Shown here: positions 36,795-47,028 of the stretch, piece by piece
How positions within the stretch are numbered: the first letter of the stretch is position 1
Layout of the letters: each line of letters begins with the position of its first letter
Assembly: GCA_027083925.1 (NCBI GenBank)
Contig: JALWMK010000122.1
Coordinates: forward strand, 1-64,000
Length of the DNA: 64,000 bases
DNA from: Sedimenticola sp.
Lineage (GTDB): Bacteria; Pseudomonadota; Gammaproteobacteria; Chromatiales; Chromatiaceae
Reading direction: 5' to 3'
Translations under genes and position numbers: made by a program
The notes under the pieces: generated by a model
Told to the model about the DNA's origin: nothing
The model's database searches: none
Seen by the model: only the letters and a program-made list of their open reading frames with translations

Positions 36795-38822
36795 ATGTCC
36801 ACTCCTGCCACAGTTGCCACCCTGCCTGTCAGTCTGCACAAACGCAACGGCCGCATTGCCACATTCGACTCGGCAAAGATCCTCTCCGCCATCCACCGTG
36901 CCGGGGAAGCCAGCGGCGAGTTCGATCAGACTGAAGCGCAGTTGCTGACCACCCAGGTCATCAAGATTCTCGCGCATATTCCCGAGTCCGTCCCCGAGGT
37001 TGAGCGCATCCAGGACATCGTTGAGCAGGTTCTGATCTCCGCCAACCACTTCGCCACCGCACGCGCCTATATCGTGTACCGCGAGCAGCACCGGCGCCAG
37101 CGTGAAGACAAGAAAACCCTGGTGGATGTTGCTGCATCGATCAACGAGTATCTGGATCGTGCGGACTGGCGAGTAAGCGCCAATGCCAATCAGGGCTATT
37201 CATTGGGGGGATTGATCCTCAACACCTCCGGCAAGGTCATCGCCAACTACTGGCTGAATCATGTGTATCCACCAGAGGTCGGACAGGCCCACCGCAACGC
37301 AGATCTGCATATTCACGATCTGGACATGCTGGCCGGTTACTGCGCCGGGTGGTCCTTGCGCACCCTGCTGCACGAAGGGCTAAACGGCGTGCCGGGTAAG
37401 GTGGAAGCCGGACCGCCAAGGCATATGTCCTCGGCAGTGGGACAGATCGTCAACTTCCTCGGCACCTTGCAGAACGAATGGGCAGGCGCCCAGGCATTCA
37501 GCTCCTTCGACACTTATATGGCGCCCTTTGTCCGCAAGGACGAACTGAGCTATGCCGAAGTACGGCAATCGATTCAGGAATTGATTTACAACCTCAATGT
37601 GCCCTCCCGCTGGGGCACACAGACCCCTTTCACCAACCTGACTTTTGACTGGGTCTGCCCTGAGGATCTGCGTGATCAGGTTCCCGTTGTCGGGGGAGAG
37701 GAAATGCCCTTCACCTACGGCGAGCTGCAATACGAGATGGATCTGATCAACCGCGCCTACATCGAGGTAATGACCGCCGGAGACGCCAAGGGTCGGGTAT
37801 TCACCTTTCCCATCCCCACCTACAATATCACCCCGGATTTTCCCTGGGAAAGCGAAAATACCGAGCTGCTGTTCGCCATGACGGCGAAATACGGCCTGCC
37901 CTATTTCCAGAACTTCCTCAATTCCGAACTCAAGCCCAATATGGTGCGCTCCATGTGCTGCCGTCTGCAACTGGATCTGCGCGAGCTGCTCAAGCGCGGC
38001 AACGGGCTGTTCGGCTCCGCCGAGCAAACCGGCTCCCTGGGCGTGGTCACCATCAACTGCGCCCGCCTGGGACACCTTTACCAGGGTGACGAAACCGCGC
38101 TGATGGCGCGCCTGGACGAGCTGCTGCAACTGGCCCGCAACAGTCTGGAGATCAAGCGCAAGATCATTCAGCGCCACATGGATGCCGGGCTTTTCCCCTA
38201 TACCAAGCGCTACCTGGGCACCCTGCGCAACCACTTCTCCACCATTGGGGTGAATGGTATCAATGAAATGATCCGCAACTTCAGCCGGGACGCACACGAC
38301 ATCACGGACGCCTGGGGCAGCGAGTTTGCAGAACAGTTTCTCGATCATATCCGCGGCCGCATGCTGGAATTTCAGGAAACCACCGGCAACATGTATAACC
38401 TGGAGGCCACTCCGGCGGAAGGCACCACCTATCGCTTCGCCAAGGAAGACCGCAAGCGCTGGCCAGACATCCTGCAGGCGGGCAGCGATGACAAACCCTA
38501 CTACACCAACAGCTCCCAGCTGCCCGTGGGCTATACCGACGACCCCTTCGAGGCGCTGGTGAAGCAGGAAACCCTGCAAAGCAAATACACCGGCGGCACC
38601 GTGCTGCATCTGTACATGAGCGAACGGCTGTCCAGCGCCGAAACCTGCAAACGCCTGGTGCGGCGCTCCCTGGGAAACTTCCGCCTGCCCTATATCACCA
38701 TTACACCCACGTTTTCCATCTGTCCGCAGCACGGCTATCTGGATGGAGAACACGAATTCTGCCCTCGCTGCGACGAGGAACTGATACAGAAAAAAACCCT
38801 ACAGGAGAACAACCATGTCTGA
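36795..38822 (+). CDS. nrdD: Anaerobic ribonucleoside-triphosphate reductase, large part
   Basis: ATP-cone N-terminus (VSLHKRNGRIATFDSAKILSAIHRAGEA), class III RNR core, C-terminal Cys4 (CPQHGYLDGEHEFCPRC). True start ATG 36795; the ORF-track start at 36663 lies inside the MITE. Confidence 0.95.
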   Translation: MSTPATVATLPVSLHKRNGRIATFDSAKILSAIHRAGEASGEFDQTEAQLLTTQVIKILAHIPESVPEVERIQDIVEQVLISANHFATARAYIVYREQHRRQREDKKTLVDVAASINEYLDRADWRVSANANQGYSLGGLILNTSGKVIANYWLNHVYPPEVGQAHRNADLHIHDLDMLAGYCAGWSLRTLLHEGLNGVPGKVEAGPPRHMSSAVGQIVNFLGTLQNEWAGAQAFSSFDTYMAPFVRKDELSYAEVRQSIQELIYNLNVPSRWGTQTPFTNLTFDWVCPEDLRDQVPVVGGEEMPFTYGELQYEMDLINRAYIEVMTAGDAKGRVFTFPIPTYNITPDFPWESENTELLFAMTAKYGLPYFQNFLNSELKPNMVRSMCCRLQLDLRELLKRGNGLFGSAEQTGSLGVVTINCARLGHLYQGDETALMARLDELLQLARNSLEIKRKIIQRHMDAGLFPYTKRYLGTLRNHFSTIGVNGINEMIRNFSRDAHDITDAWGSEFAEQFLDHIRGRMLEFQETTGNMYNLEATPAEGTTYRFAKEDRKRWPDILQAGSDDKPYYTNSSQLPVGYTDDPFEALVKQETLQSKYTGGTVLHLYMSERLSSAETCKRLVRRSLGNFRLPYITITPTFSICPQHGYLDGEHEFCPRCDEELIQKKTLQENNHV

Positions 38823-38979
38823 GCAGAACATCCCACTCAAAGACGAAGAACGCACCCGCTGCGAAATCTGGACCCGGGTGATGGGCTATCACCGCCCGGT
38901 AACTTCTTTCAACCCCGGCAAGCAAGCCGAATACAGCGAACGCAGGAACTTTGAAGAATGCCACATGCCTTGCGAATAG
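38815..38979 (+). CDS. Small glycyl-radical-domain protein of class III RNR (54 aa)
   Basis: MSEQNIPLKDEERTRCEIWTRVMGYHRPVTSFNPGKQAEYSERRNFEECHMPCE; RVxGY glycyl-radical-like motif; AGGAG RBS; overlaps nrdD stop and nrdG start; below ORF-track cutoff. Confidence 0.8.
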   Translation: MSEQNIPLKDEERTRCEIWTRVMGYHRPVTSFNPGKQAEYSERRNFEECHMPCE

Positions 38980-39542
38980 GCGGTTTCGTTCCCTTCACCA
39001 GCATCGACTATCCGCAGCACCTGTCCGCTGTCGTATTCTGCCAGGGTTGCCCCTGGCGCTGCGGCTATTGCCACAACCAGCACCTGCTGACTTCCCGGAC
39101 AACAGGGCTGCTGGGTTGGCGCAACATCCTGAAAAAACTGCACCAGCGCCAGAAATTTCTGGACGCGGTGGTTTTCAGCGGTGGAGAGCCCACCCTGCAA
39201 AAATCACTGCATACCGCCATGGAACAGGTCAGGGCCATGGGTTTCAAGGTTGGCTTGCACACCGCTGGCTGCTACCCGGATCGCCTGAAAAGCCTGCTGC
39301 CCCTGGTGGACTGGGTGGGGCTGGACATCAAGGACCTGCCGGAAAACTACTCCGCGCTCACAGGAGCAGGTGGCAGCGGTGAGCGGGCCTGGGAAAGCCT
39401 GGACATCCTGCTAAGCACAGACATTCCGCTGCAAGTACGCACCACCTTGCACCCCGGTATGGAAAAAGCGCAAATCGCCCAGTTGTGCACACATCTCTCC
39501 CGGGTGGGGGTGACCGATCACCGCCTGCAAGCCTGCCATTGA
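38958..39542 (+). CDS. nrdG: Anaerobic ribonucleoside-triphosphate reductase activating protein
   Basis: Radical-SAM CX3CX2C (CPWRCGYCHN), VVFSGGEPTLQ. Confidence 0.93.
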   Translation: MPHALRIGGFVPFTSIDYPQHLSAVVFCQGCPWRCGYCHNQHLLTSRTTGLLGWRNILKKLHQRQKFLDAVVFSGGEPTLQKSLHTAMEQVRAMGFKVGLHTAGCYPDRLKSLLPLVDWVGLDIKDLPENYSALTGAGGSGERAWESLDILLSTDIPLQVRTTLHPGMEKAQIAQLCTHLSRVGVTDHRLQACH

Positions 39543-39966
39543 CCCGGCCACCAAATAGATCATCCTCAGCGCTTCAAACAGGACGCGTATCAAGACGTGG
39601 CGCAACGGCGAGCAATTGTCCAGGGCGCTGAAAGCCATTCCACTCCGGCTCCTTTTCCCATAACCGGCAAGCCCGGAAATTGCACCAGGATGTGGAATTT
39701 TCCCTGAGAAATTCTTGTTCAATGGCTTGAGGCTGTTTGGGCAAGCGGGACAAGAAGATCCAGGGAAAAACCACAGCACGAGGCTTGGTAACGCTTTGTA
39801 TTTTTCTAATGTATGCATAACCCAATGTATTGTATTGGGTTATTGAAGAAAATCAGCAGCCTGGTGCAATTTTCGGGCAAGCTCGCCCCCGAGCCGGAGT
39901 TTCTATGCCGGTCCCGTTCGAATCAGGTAAAATCAGCAGTTTCCCCCTAACAGCAGATTTCACACA

Positions 39967-40509
39967 GTGGAACAGTTCAGAGGCACTACCATTCTTTCTG
40001 TACGGCGCAACGGCATGGTCGTTATCGGCGGCGACGGCCAGGTATCCATGGGCAACACGGTAATGAAAGGCAATGCCCGCAAGGTGCGGCGGCTGTACAA
40101 AAAACAGGTGATTGCAGGTTTTGCCGGGGCAACCGCCGATGCCTTCACCCTGTTCGAACGCTTCGAGGGCAAGCTGGAGAAGCACTCCGGACATCTGGTG
40201 CGCGCCGCCGTGGAGCTGGCCAAGGACTGGCGCACCGACCGCATGCTGCGCCGCCTGGAGGCCCTGCTTTGCGTAGCAGACAAGGAAGCCTCCCTGATCC
40301 TTACCGGCAACGGTGACGTAATCGAGCCAGAGAACGATCTCATGGCTATCGGTTCCGGTGGCCCCTTTGCCCAATCTGCGGCCCTGGCGCTACTGGAGAA
40401 CACCGAGCTTCCCGCCCGGGAGATCGTGGAAAAGGGCCTGGCCATCGCCGCTGACATCTGCGTCTACACCAACCACAACCGCGTCATCGAAGAACTGGAA
40501 ACCAAATAA
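39967..40509 (+). CDS. hslV: ATP-dependent protease subunit HslV
   Basis: GTG start; [40 protein letters not shown]. Confidence 0.98.
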   Translation: MEQFRGTTILSVRRNGMVVIGGDGQVSMGNTVMKGNARKVRRLYKKQVIAGFAGATADAFTLFERFEGKLEKHSGHLVRAAVELAKDWRTDRMLRRLEALLCVADKEASLILTGNGDVIEPENDLMAIGSGGPFAQSAALALLENTELPAREIVEKGLAIAADICVYTNHNRVIEELETK

Positions 40510-41849
40510 TGTCCCAGACCACCCCCCAGGAAATTGTAAAGGAACTCAACAAACATATTGTCGGCCAGGATCAGGCCAAACGCGCTGTCGCCATTGCCCT
40601 GCGCAATCGCTGGCGGCGCACCCGCGTGGATGAAGCGCTACGCGACGAGATCACCCCCAAGAACATCCTCATGATCGGCCCCACCGGCGTGGGCAAGACC
40701 GAAATCGCCCGCCGCCTCGCCCGCCTCGCCAACGCTCCATTTCTGAAAGTAGAAGCCACCAAATTCACCGAAGTAGGCTATGTTGGCCGCGAGGTGGATT
40801 CCATCATCCGTGATCTTGCAGATGCTGCGGTGAATATGGTCAAGGAACAGGAGTTGGCCAAGGTGCAGGATGAGGCCGCCATTGCTGCGGAAGAGCGGAT
40901 ATTGGACATTTTGCTCCCCCCTCCCAGAACCAGCGACTGGGAGGAAGACGCCAATCCGGAGCCGCCACCAGCATCGGCCACCCGTGAGAAATTCCGCAGC
41001 AAGCTGCGCAACGGCGATCTGGACAACAAGGAAATCGAGGTGGATCTGAGCGAGAATCCCATCGGCGTGGAAATCATGGCTCCTCCCGGCATGGAGGAAA
41101 TGACCAGCCAGCTGCAAAGCATGTTCCAGAACATGGGTTCGGGGCGCACCAGCAAGCGCAAGCTGCGCATCAAGGATGCGATCAAACTGCTACGCGACGA
41201 GGAAGCCGGCAAACGCATCAACCACGAAGACCTGAAGCTGCGCGCCATCGAAATGGTGGAGCAGCAAGGCATCGTATTTCTGGACGAGCTGGACAAGGTG
41301 ACCAGCCGCACCGACCACAGCGGTGCAGACGTATCCCGGGAAGGGGTGCAGCGCGACTTGCTGCCCCTGGTGGAAGGCTGCAGTGTCTCCACCAAACATG
41401 GCATGGTCAAGACGGATCACATCCTGTTTATCGCCTCCGGGGCATTTCACTTGTCCAAACCTTCGGATCTGATCCCCGAACTCCAGGGGCGCCTGCCCAT
41501 CCGGGTGGAGCTGTCCGCCCTCAGCGCCAAAGACTTTATCCGCATTCTCACCGAACCGGATGCATCGCTTACCGAGCAATACAGCGCCCTGATGGCAACC
41601 GAGGGAGTGCAGCTGAGCTTTGACGATTCCGGCATCCAGCGCATCGCACAGATCGCCTGGGAGGTAAACGAGCGCACGGAAAACATCGGCGCCCGGCGCC
41701 TGCATACGGTGATGGAGCGGCTGCTGGAGGAAGTGTCCTTCGAAGCTTCCACCCTGCAGGGACAAAGCAGGGTGGTGGATGCGGCCTATGTGGATGCACA
41801 TCTGGGAGAACTGGCGGACAATGAAGACCTGACGCGGTTTATTCTGTAG
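40509..41849 (+). CDS. hslU: ATP-dependent protease ATPase subunit HslU
   Basis: [49 protein letters not shown]-terminal EDLTRFIL. Confidence 0.98.
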   Translation: MSQTTPQEIVKELNKHIVGQDQAKRAVAIALRNRWRRTRVDEALRDEITPKNILMIGPTGVGKTEIARRLARLANAPFLKVEATKFTEVGYVGREVDSIIRDLADAAVNMVKEQELAKVQDEAAIAAEERILDILLPPPRTSDWEEDANPEPPPASATREKFRSKLRNGDLDNKEIEVDLSENPIGVEIMAPPGMEEMTSQLQSMFQNMGSGRTSKRKLRIKDAIKLLRDEEAGKRINHEDLKLRAIEMVEQQGIVFLDELDKVTSRTDHSGADVSREGVQRDLLPLVEGCSVSTKHGMVKTDHILFIASGAFHLSKPSDLIPELQGRLPIRVELSALSAKDFIRILTEPDASLTEQYSALMATEGVQLSFDDSGIQRIAQIAWEVNERTENIGARRLHTVMERLLEEVSFEASTLQGQSRVVDAAYVDAHLGELADNEDLTRFIL

Positions 41850-41940
41850 CCCGAAGAAACCCGGGTATCTGTACCCGTTCACCAGCCATCAAGTGAGGCA
41901 TAATCGCCTGCTGCATTATTTTACTGAGGAATGACTGAAG

Positions 41941-42309
41941 ATGTCTCACCCCACACCAACAGAACTGAACCTGCACCGCATCTCGCGGGTGCTGGAAGTC
42001 AGCTTCGATGATGGATCCAGCTTCAAGCTGCCGGCAGAATACCTGCGTGCCTTCTCGCCTTCCGCCGAGGTCATGGGGCATGGCCCCGGACAACGCAAGG
42101 TTCCTGTGGGCATCGAAAAAGTCAATATCGACCAGATTGAACCTGTGGGCAACTACGCCATCGTGCTGCACTTTGATGACGAACACAACACCGGCATTTA
42201 CTCCTGGGAAACCCTGTATAATCTCGGCAGGAATTACGATCAATACTGGCAACAGTATCTGGACGAACTGAAAGACGTGGGCTACGAACGCAGGGATCCT
42301 GCTTCCTGA
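41941..42309 (+). CDS. DUF971 (gamma-butyrobetaine hydroxylase-like N-terminal) protein
   Basis: LHRISRVLEVSFDDGSSFKLPAEYLRAFSPSAEV...VGNYAIVLHFDDEHNTGIYSWETLYNLG. Confidence 0.92.
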   Translation: MSHPTPTELNLHRISRVLEVSFDDGSSFKLPAEYLRAFSPSAEVMGHGPGQRKVPVGIEKVNIDQIEPVGNYAIVLHFDDEHNTGIYSWETLYNLGRNYDQYWQQYLDELKDVGYERRDPAS

Positions 42310-42352
42310 GTCTTTGATTGCTTGGTGCATTACGATACATCCCAGTATCATG

Positions 42353-42420
42353 GTCATTACGGCACAAGCTGGAATCCATACGCACCAGGAACTCTGGATC
42401 CCGGCCTGCGCCGGGATGAC
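42353..42420. repeat. Imperfect inverted repeat, GTCATTACGGCAC.../...CTGCGCCGGGATGAC
   Basis: 26-bp imperfect arms; six-frame reads give the common VIPAQAGIQ / RHPGAGRDPE repeat signatures; relative at 43282-43399. Confidence 0.7.
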
Positions 42421-42484
42421 GGCAAACCATTTGGACTTGACTTCCTTGATGCTTCGGGTCTGATTAGAAAGGTATCCAGCGCAA

Positions 42485-43240
42485 ATGAGCAATAATCAGA
42501 ACAACAGCACCCATTTCGGCTACAAAACCGTCGCCGCCGATAAAAAAGCCGAGCTGGTGCGGGGCGTGTTCGATTCCGTAGCCTCACGCTATGACCTGAT
42601 GAATGACCTCATGTCCATGGGCGTCCACCGTTTGTGGAAGCGGTTTGCGGTAGAGTTGTCCGGGGTGCGCGCCGGCCAGCAGGTGCTGGATCTGGCTTCG
42701 GGAACCGGTGATCTGGCCGACCGCTTCGCCGGGCTGGTGGGGCCGGAAGGGCTGGTGGTGATGACCGATATCAATGCCAATATGCTGGTAACCGGAAGGG
42801 ATCGCATGGCAGATCGTGGGCACGCCGGCAACCTCAGCTACGCCCAGGTGAATGCAGAGGCGCTGCCCTTTCCTGACAACAGCTTCGACTGCATCACCAT
42901 CGGCTTCGGCCTGCGCAATGTCACCGACAAACAGAAGGCGCTGCGCGCCATGTATCAGGCACTCAAACCCGGCGGCCGCGCACTGGTGCTGGAATTTTCC
43001 AAACCCGTCATCAAGCCGCTGGAAAAAATCTACGACCTGTATTCCTTCAGCCTGCTGCCCAAGATCGGCAAGCTGGTCACTCATGATGAAGACAGTTACC
43101 GCTACCTGGCCGAGTCCATCCGCATGCATCCCAACCAGGAAACCCTGCGTGAAATGATGGAGCAGGCGGGCTTTGAAAACTGCGACTACCACAACCTTAC
43201 CGGCGGCATCGTTGCCGTGCACCGCGGCTTCAAACTCTAG
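42485..43240 (+). CDS. ubiE: Bifunctional demethylmenaquinone/ubiquinone methyltransferase UbiE
   Basis: [55 protein letters not shown]. Confidence 0.97.
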   Translation: MSNNQNNSTHFGYKTVAADKKAELVRGVFDSVASRYDLMNDLMSMGVHRLWKRFAVELSGVRAGQQVLDLASGTGDLADRFAGLVGPEGLVVMTDINANMLVTGRDRMADRGHAGNLSYAQVNAEALPFPDNSFDCITIGFGLRNVTDKQKALRAMYQALKPGGRALVLEFSKPVIKPLEKIYDLYSFSLLPKIGKLVTHDEDSYRYLAESIRMHPNQETLREMMEQAGFENCDYHNLTGGIVAVHRGFKL

Positions 43241-43281
43241 AGGATTTACCATGAATCGCCGAGACGATGTTGGGGAATCCT

Positions 43282-43399
43282 GTCATTCCGGCACAGGCCG
43301 GGATCCAGGCGTCGAAGCGCCGACATGGACCCCGGCTCTGGCGCAGGCTACCCGCTGCACTCCCTCTCCTCCATGCACAGGGTTGTACGCCAGGATGAC
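43282..43399. repeat. Imperfect inverted repeat, GTCATTCCGGCACAGGCCGGGATCCAG...CAGGATGAC
   Basis: Same family as 42353-42420, on the other side of ubiE. Confidence 0.6.
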
Positions 43400-43429
43400 G
43401 ACCAGAACCAGCAGGGGTTCATAATCGTT

Positions 43430-44056
43430 ATGTCCACCCGAGACCTGGCATTGTCATCCCTGGAGCACGGCATCAACACCCTGCTGCAACTGGATCCTGT
43501 CGCCTGCAACAAGCTGGCCAGGCATCACGGCAGGATTATCGGTATTCATTTGCGCGGAGCGGAAATCACACTCTACTTCATCCCCGATCAACAAGGGCAT
43601 TTGCAGTTGTTCAGCCAGATTGAAGGCGAACCCGATGCCCTGCTCTGCGGCAGCCCCCTGGATTTGCTGCGTAGCAGCGACAAGGAACAGGGCAGTGCGC
43701 AATTATTTGCCGGTCGCGTCAGCATCACCGGCAACACCGCCCTGGCTCACGATTTTGGCGCCACCCTGGGTGGGCTGGATATCGACTGGGAAGAACAGCT
43801 GTCAAAACTCACCGGCGACATTCTCGCCCATCAAACCGGCGCTGCTGTCCGCAAAGCGGGGCACTGGCTCAGGAATACCGACTCCCGCATAAAAGCCGAT
43901 CTTGGCGAATATCTTACAGAGGAAGCCCGCCTGCTGCCCCACCCGCTGGAAGTCGAGGACTTCATTGCCCAGGTGGATGAGCTGCGTGAGCATACTGACC
44001 GCCTGGAAGCCCGCATCCGCCTCTTGCAACGCCAGCTGCAACAGGAGGAGAAATGA
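43430..44056 (+). CDS. ubiJ: Ubiquinone biosynthesis accessory factor UbiJ (SCP2-like)
   Basis: SCP2-like N-terminus, C-terminal coiled coil; between ubiE and ubiB. ATG 43430; ORF-track start 43325 lies in the upstream repeat. Confidence 0.88.
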   Translation: MSTRDLALSSLEHGINTLLQLDPVACNKLARHHGRIIGIHLRGAEITLYFIPDQQGHLQLFSQIEGEPDALLCGSPLDLLRSSDKEQGSAQLFAGRVSITGNTALAHDFGATLGGLDIDWEEQLSKLTGDILAHQTGAAVRKAGHWLRNTDSRIKADLGEYLTEEARLLPHPLEVEDFIAQVDELREHTDRLEARIRLLQRQLQQEEK

Positions 44057-45705
44057 TTCCGCTACGCCAGGGATTACGGGTCATACACATCACCTGGGTT
44101 CTGCTCAAGAACGGCCTGGACGAGTTTGTCCTTGCCGCTCATTTGTTTCGTCCGATCCGCTTTTTCCGCTTTCTTTCGCCATTTTACTGGCTGCAAAAAG
44201 GGCAACGCCCGAATTATGGCATCCGAATCCGCCACACCCTTGAAGATCTGGGGCCGATCTACATTAAATTTGGGCAGATTCTCTCCACCCGCCGCGACCT
44301 GCTGCCCGATGAGATTGCCGAAGAGCTGATAAAACTGCAGGATGACGTACCCCCTTTCCCGGCAGAACAATCCCGCCAGATTGTGGAAAAGGCACTGGGA
44401 GGAAAGGTAGATGACCTGTTCGCCCGCTTTGATCCCGAACCCATGGCCTCCGCATCCATTGCCCAGGTACATGCCGCCCGGCTGCACAGTGGCGAGGAGG
44501 TCATCGTCAAGGTGGTGCGCCCCGGCATCGAGAAAGCCATCCGCAAGGATGTGGATCTGATGTATACCCTTGCCGGGCTGGCGCAAAAATACTCCCGGGA
44601 GGCGCGCCGCCTGCGTCCTACAGAGGTGGTGGAAGAGTACGAAAAGACCATTTTCGATGAACTGGATCTCACCCGCGAAGCCGCCAACGCTTCCCAGCTG
44701 CGACGTAATTTCCTGGACAGTGAGATGCTCTATATTCCTAAGGTTTACTGGGACTACTGCCATCGCAATGTGATGGTCATGGAACGCATCTATGGCACTC
44801 CCGTGGATGAGGTGGAGACGCTAAAGGCCCAGGGTGTGAGCATGGCCATGCTGGGAGAGCGCGGGGTGGAGATCTTCTTTACCCAGGTCTTCCGCGACAA
44901 TTTCTTTCACGCCGACATGCACCCGGGAAACATCTTTGTAGAACCCAGTGGCCGTTATATCAGCGTCGATTTCGGCATCATGGGCACCCTCACTGCCGAG
45001 GATCAGCGGTATCTGGCGGAAAACCTTTTGGCTTTCTTCCATCGTGATTACCGCCGCGTGGCGGAGCTGCATGTGGAGTCCGGCTGGGTTCCCAAGGGCA
45101 CACGCATCGAAGATTTTGAAGCGGCCATCCGCACCGTCAGCGAGCCTATCTGGGAAAAACCCATTGCCGAGATTTCCTTCGGGCACTTCCTGCTGCGCCT
45201 TTTCCAGACGGCCCGGCGCTTTGACATGGAAGTGCAGCCGCAACTGGTGCTGCTGCAAAAAACCTTGCTGAACATCGAAGGCCTGGGGCGCATGCTGTAT
45301 CCGCAGCTGGATCTGTGGGCCACAGCCAAGCCCTTCATGGAAAAGTGGGTTGCACAACAGGTCGGCCCCAAGGCCTTTCTGCGCAGGGTGAAGGAAAACA
45401 TGCCACAGTTGTCTGAAGAGCTGCCGGAAATCCCGCGCCTGGCCTATCAGGTACTCAAGAGCGCCCAGAGCGGCAAGCTGCGCCTGGAATCACATTCAGA
45501 GGAACTCAAGACGCTGCGTCAGGATCTCCAGCAGGGACAAAGCCGCACCCGGCAAAGCATCGCGGGGAGCGCCCTGATTATCAGCGCCGCACTACTGGCC
45601 GGCCTGGGAACCCCGTTGCTATCCGCCAGCCTGCTGCCCCTGCTCAGTGGTGGCCTTGGCATCGCTGGCATCGGTTTGTTGGGAAACAGCCTGCTGCGCC
45701 GCTGA
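44053..45705 (+). CDS. ubiB: Ubiquinone biosynthesis regulatory kinase-like protein UbiB
   Basis: KxGQ motif GPIYIKFGQILSTRRDLLP; ADMHPGNIFV; VDFGIMG; two C-terminal TM helices. Confidence 0.97.
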   Translation: MIPLRQGLRVIHITWVLLKNGLDEFVLAAHLFRPIRFFRFLSPFYWLQKGQRPNYGIRIRHTLEDLGPIYIKFGQILSTRRDLLPDEIAEELIKLQDDVPPFPAEQSRQIVEKALGGKVDDLFARFDPEPMASASIAQVHAARLHSGEEVIVKVVRPGIEKAIRKDVDLMYTLAGLAQKYSREARRLRPTEVVEEYEKTIFDELDLTREAANASQLRRNFLDSEMLYIPKVYWDYCHRNVMVMERIYGTPVDEVETLKAQGVSMAMLGERGVEIFFTQVFRDNFFHADMHPGNIFVEPSGRYISVDFGIMGTLTAEDQRYLAENLLAFFHRDYRRVAELHVESGWVPKGTRIEDFEAAIRTVSEPIWEKPIAEISFGHFLLRLFQTARRFDMEVQPQLVLLQKTLLNIEGLGRMLYPQLDLWATAKPFMEKWVAQQVGPKAFLRRVKENMPQLSEELPEIPRLAYQVLKSAQSGKLRLESHSEELKTLRQDLQQGQSRTRQSIAGSALIISAALLAGLGTPLLSASLLPLLSGGLGIAGIGLLGNSLLRR

Positions 45706-47010
45706 AACCGGCACTTTTACCCGCAGCCGGGCCTGGGCAGAAGAAATATTGCCGGCCTGTAAATGCGCGGTGAATTTTCCTCCGCTGATGCGCTGCTGGA
45801 TGGAGATACGGCCACCTTTTGCCTCAACCAGTATCCCCTTGTGGATTCTGCCATTGCGCTCCTTGAGGATAACCCTGCGCTCAAGATAGCCTGACAGACG
45901 CTCAACGGGAACCTTGCGGTATTCCCACATATATTCCACTTTTGGCGGCAGAGGCTTCTGCTTCTTCCCCGCCCCGCTGTTGCGCCGCACCAGAGACACA
46001 CCATCGAGGATGCGGAAACTCAGATCCGTAACAAGGCGGTCATTGACCGCCAGCTGCAAACCAAGTTTTTCTGCGATTTGTTCCCGGGGCAGTTGCATTA
46101 GCGCAAATATGCCAATGGGGTTCGGGGGGCTGAGTTCGATCAGCAGGGTACCCCAGCTGGTGACATATTCCTTCAGTGCGTGCTTCAGGCCGAAACCCGG
46201 CACAATGCCGCTCCTTTCGATTTCGCGAATCAAGTCATCCGCCATCAATAGCTTGAAATCTTCAGGTGTCACACCCCGTTTTTGGGCACAGTATTCCATT
46301 ACTTTCTGCCCAAACTCTGGGGAGTTTTCGTAGGTGATCTTCAATTTGTTCAACAAGACACCCAGCATTTTCTGCGCTTCCAAAGCCGGCACATTGCTCA
46401 GAGCCAACGACATTGCCAGATGCTGCATACCCTGAATATCAACAGAAAAATCACTGTAAAGCTTTTGTGCCGAAGGAATATACTGATAGCCGAACCTTAT
46501 ATCTCCCTGCAACCTTTCAAACCCCATCTCCTGAAGCTGGATCAGCGAGGGTTCGCTGCCAGCCCTGCATACATCCGCTTGCTTGCCATCGGTTTTTCTG
46601 TATCCGGCGCGCTCTCTGAAGCGATCCAGCTCCGCTGCCCGGCCACCGGAGAAATCAAGCACTACATCATTTACCACAATGTTCAACGTATCCGGCGGGT
46701 CGATTTTCCCCAGCGCCGGGAGTCTCCTGGCGAGATAGGATATGGCATCCGGACCCTGGACATGTACGGCTCGAATGAAAAAGCCCTGCTCCTGGCCGGC
46801 GGGCACAACCTCTATGCCCTGGACGTCAATCTTTCCGTTTAGGCTGGTATTGAGATCCCGGTAATGAATCGCGGCATGAGGCGCAGCCTGCAAAATGGCG
46901 TCGTCCAGTTTGGATTTTACAAAATAATAAAATCCCCAATGCGCGATTGCCCAAAAAATGATGGGCATGCCGATCAGCCATACCCAGATGTTTCTCCTTC
47001 GTCTCACCAT
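45619..47010 (-). CDS. Hypothetical membrane-anchored protein (463 aa)
   Basis: Long ORF with N-terminal TM (NIWVWLIGMPIIFWAIAHWGFYYFV); converges on and overlaps the 3' end of ubiB by 87 bp. Confidence 0.75.
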   Translation of the reverse strand: MVRRRRNIWVWLIGMPIIFWAIAHWGFYYFVKSKLDDAILQAAPHAAIHYRDLNTSLNGKIDVQGIEVVPAGQEQGFFIRAVHVQGPDAISYLARRLPALGKIDPPDTLNIVVNDVVLDFSGGRAAELDRFRERAGYRKTDGKQADVCRAGSEPSLIQLQEMGFERLQGDIRFGYQYIPSAQKLYSDFSVDIQGMQHLAMSLALSNVPALEAQKMLGVLLNKLKITYENSPEFGQKVMEYCAQKRGVTPEDFKLLMADDLIREIERSGIVPGFGLKHALKEYVTSWGTLLIELSPPNPIGIFALMQLPREQIAEKLGLQLAVNDRLVTDLSFRILDGVSLVRRNSGAGKKQKPLPPKVEYMWEYRKVPVERLSGYLERRVILKERNGRIHKGILVEAKGGRISIQQRISGGKFTAHLQAGNISSAQARLRVKVPVSAAQQAVSQQTDASDAKATTEQGQQAGG

Positions 47011-47028
47011 AGTCCCCTTAATGTAACT

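Noticed and set aside
37380-38753. 457-aa minus-strand ORF opposite nrdD
   Set aside because: Antisense shadow of nrdD; no motif support.
39574-39825. Minus-strand 83-aa ORF between nrdG and hslV, with a small hairpin AACCCAAT-N7-ATTGGGTT at 39819-39841
   Set aside because: No family recognised and overlapping frames; may be a degraded gene but unsupported.
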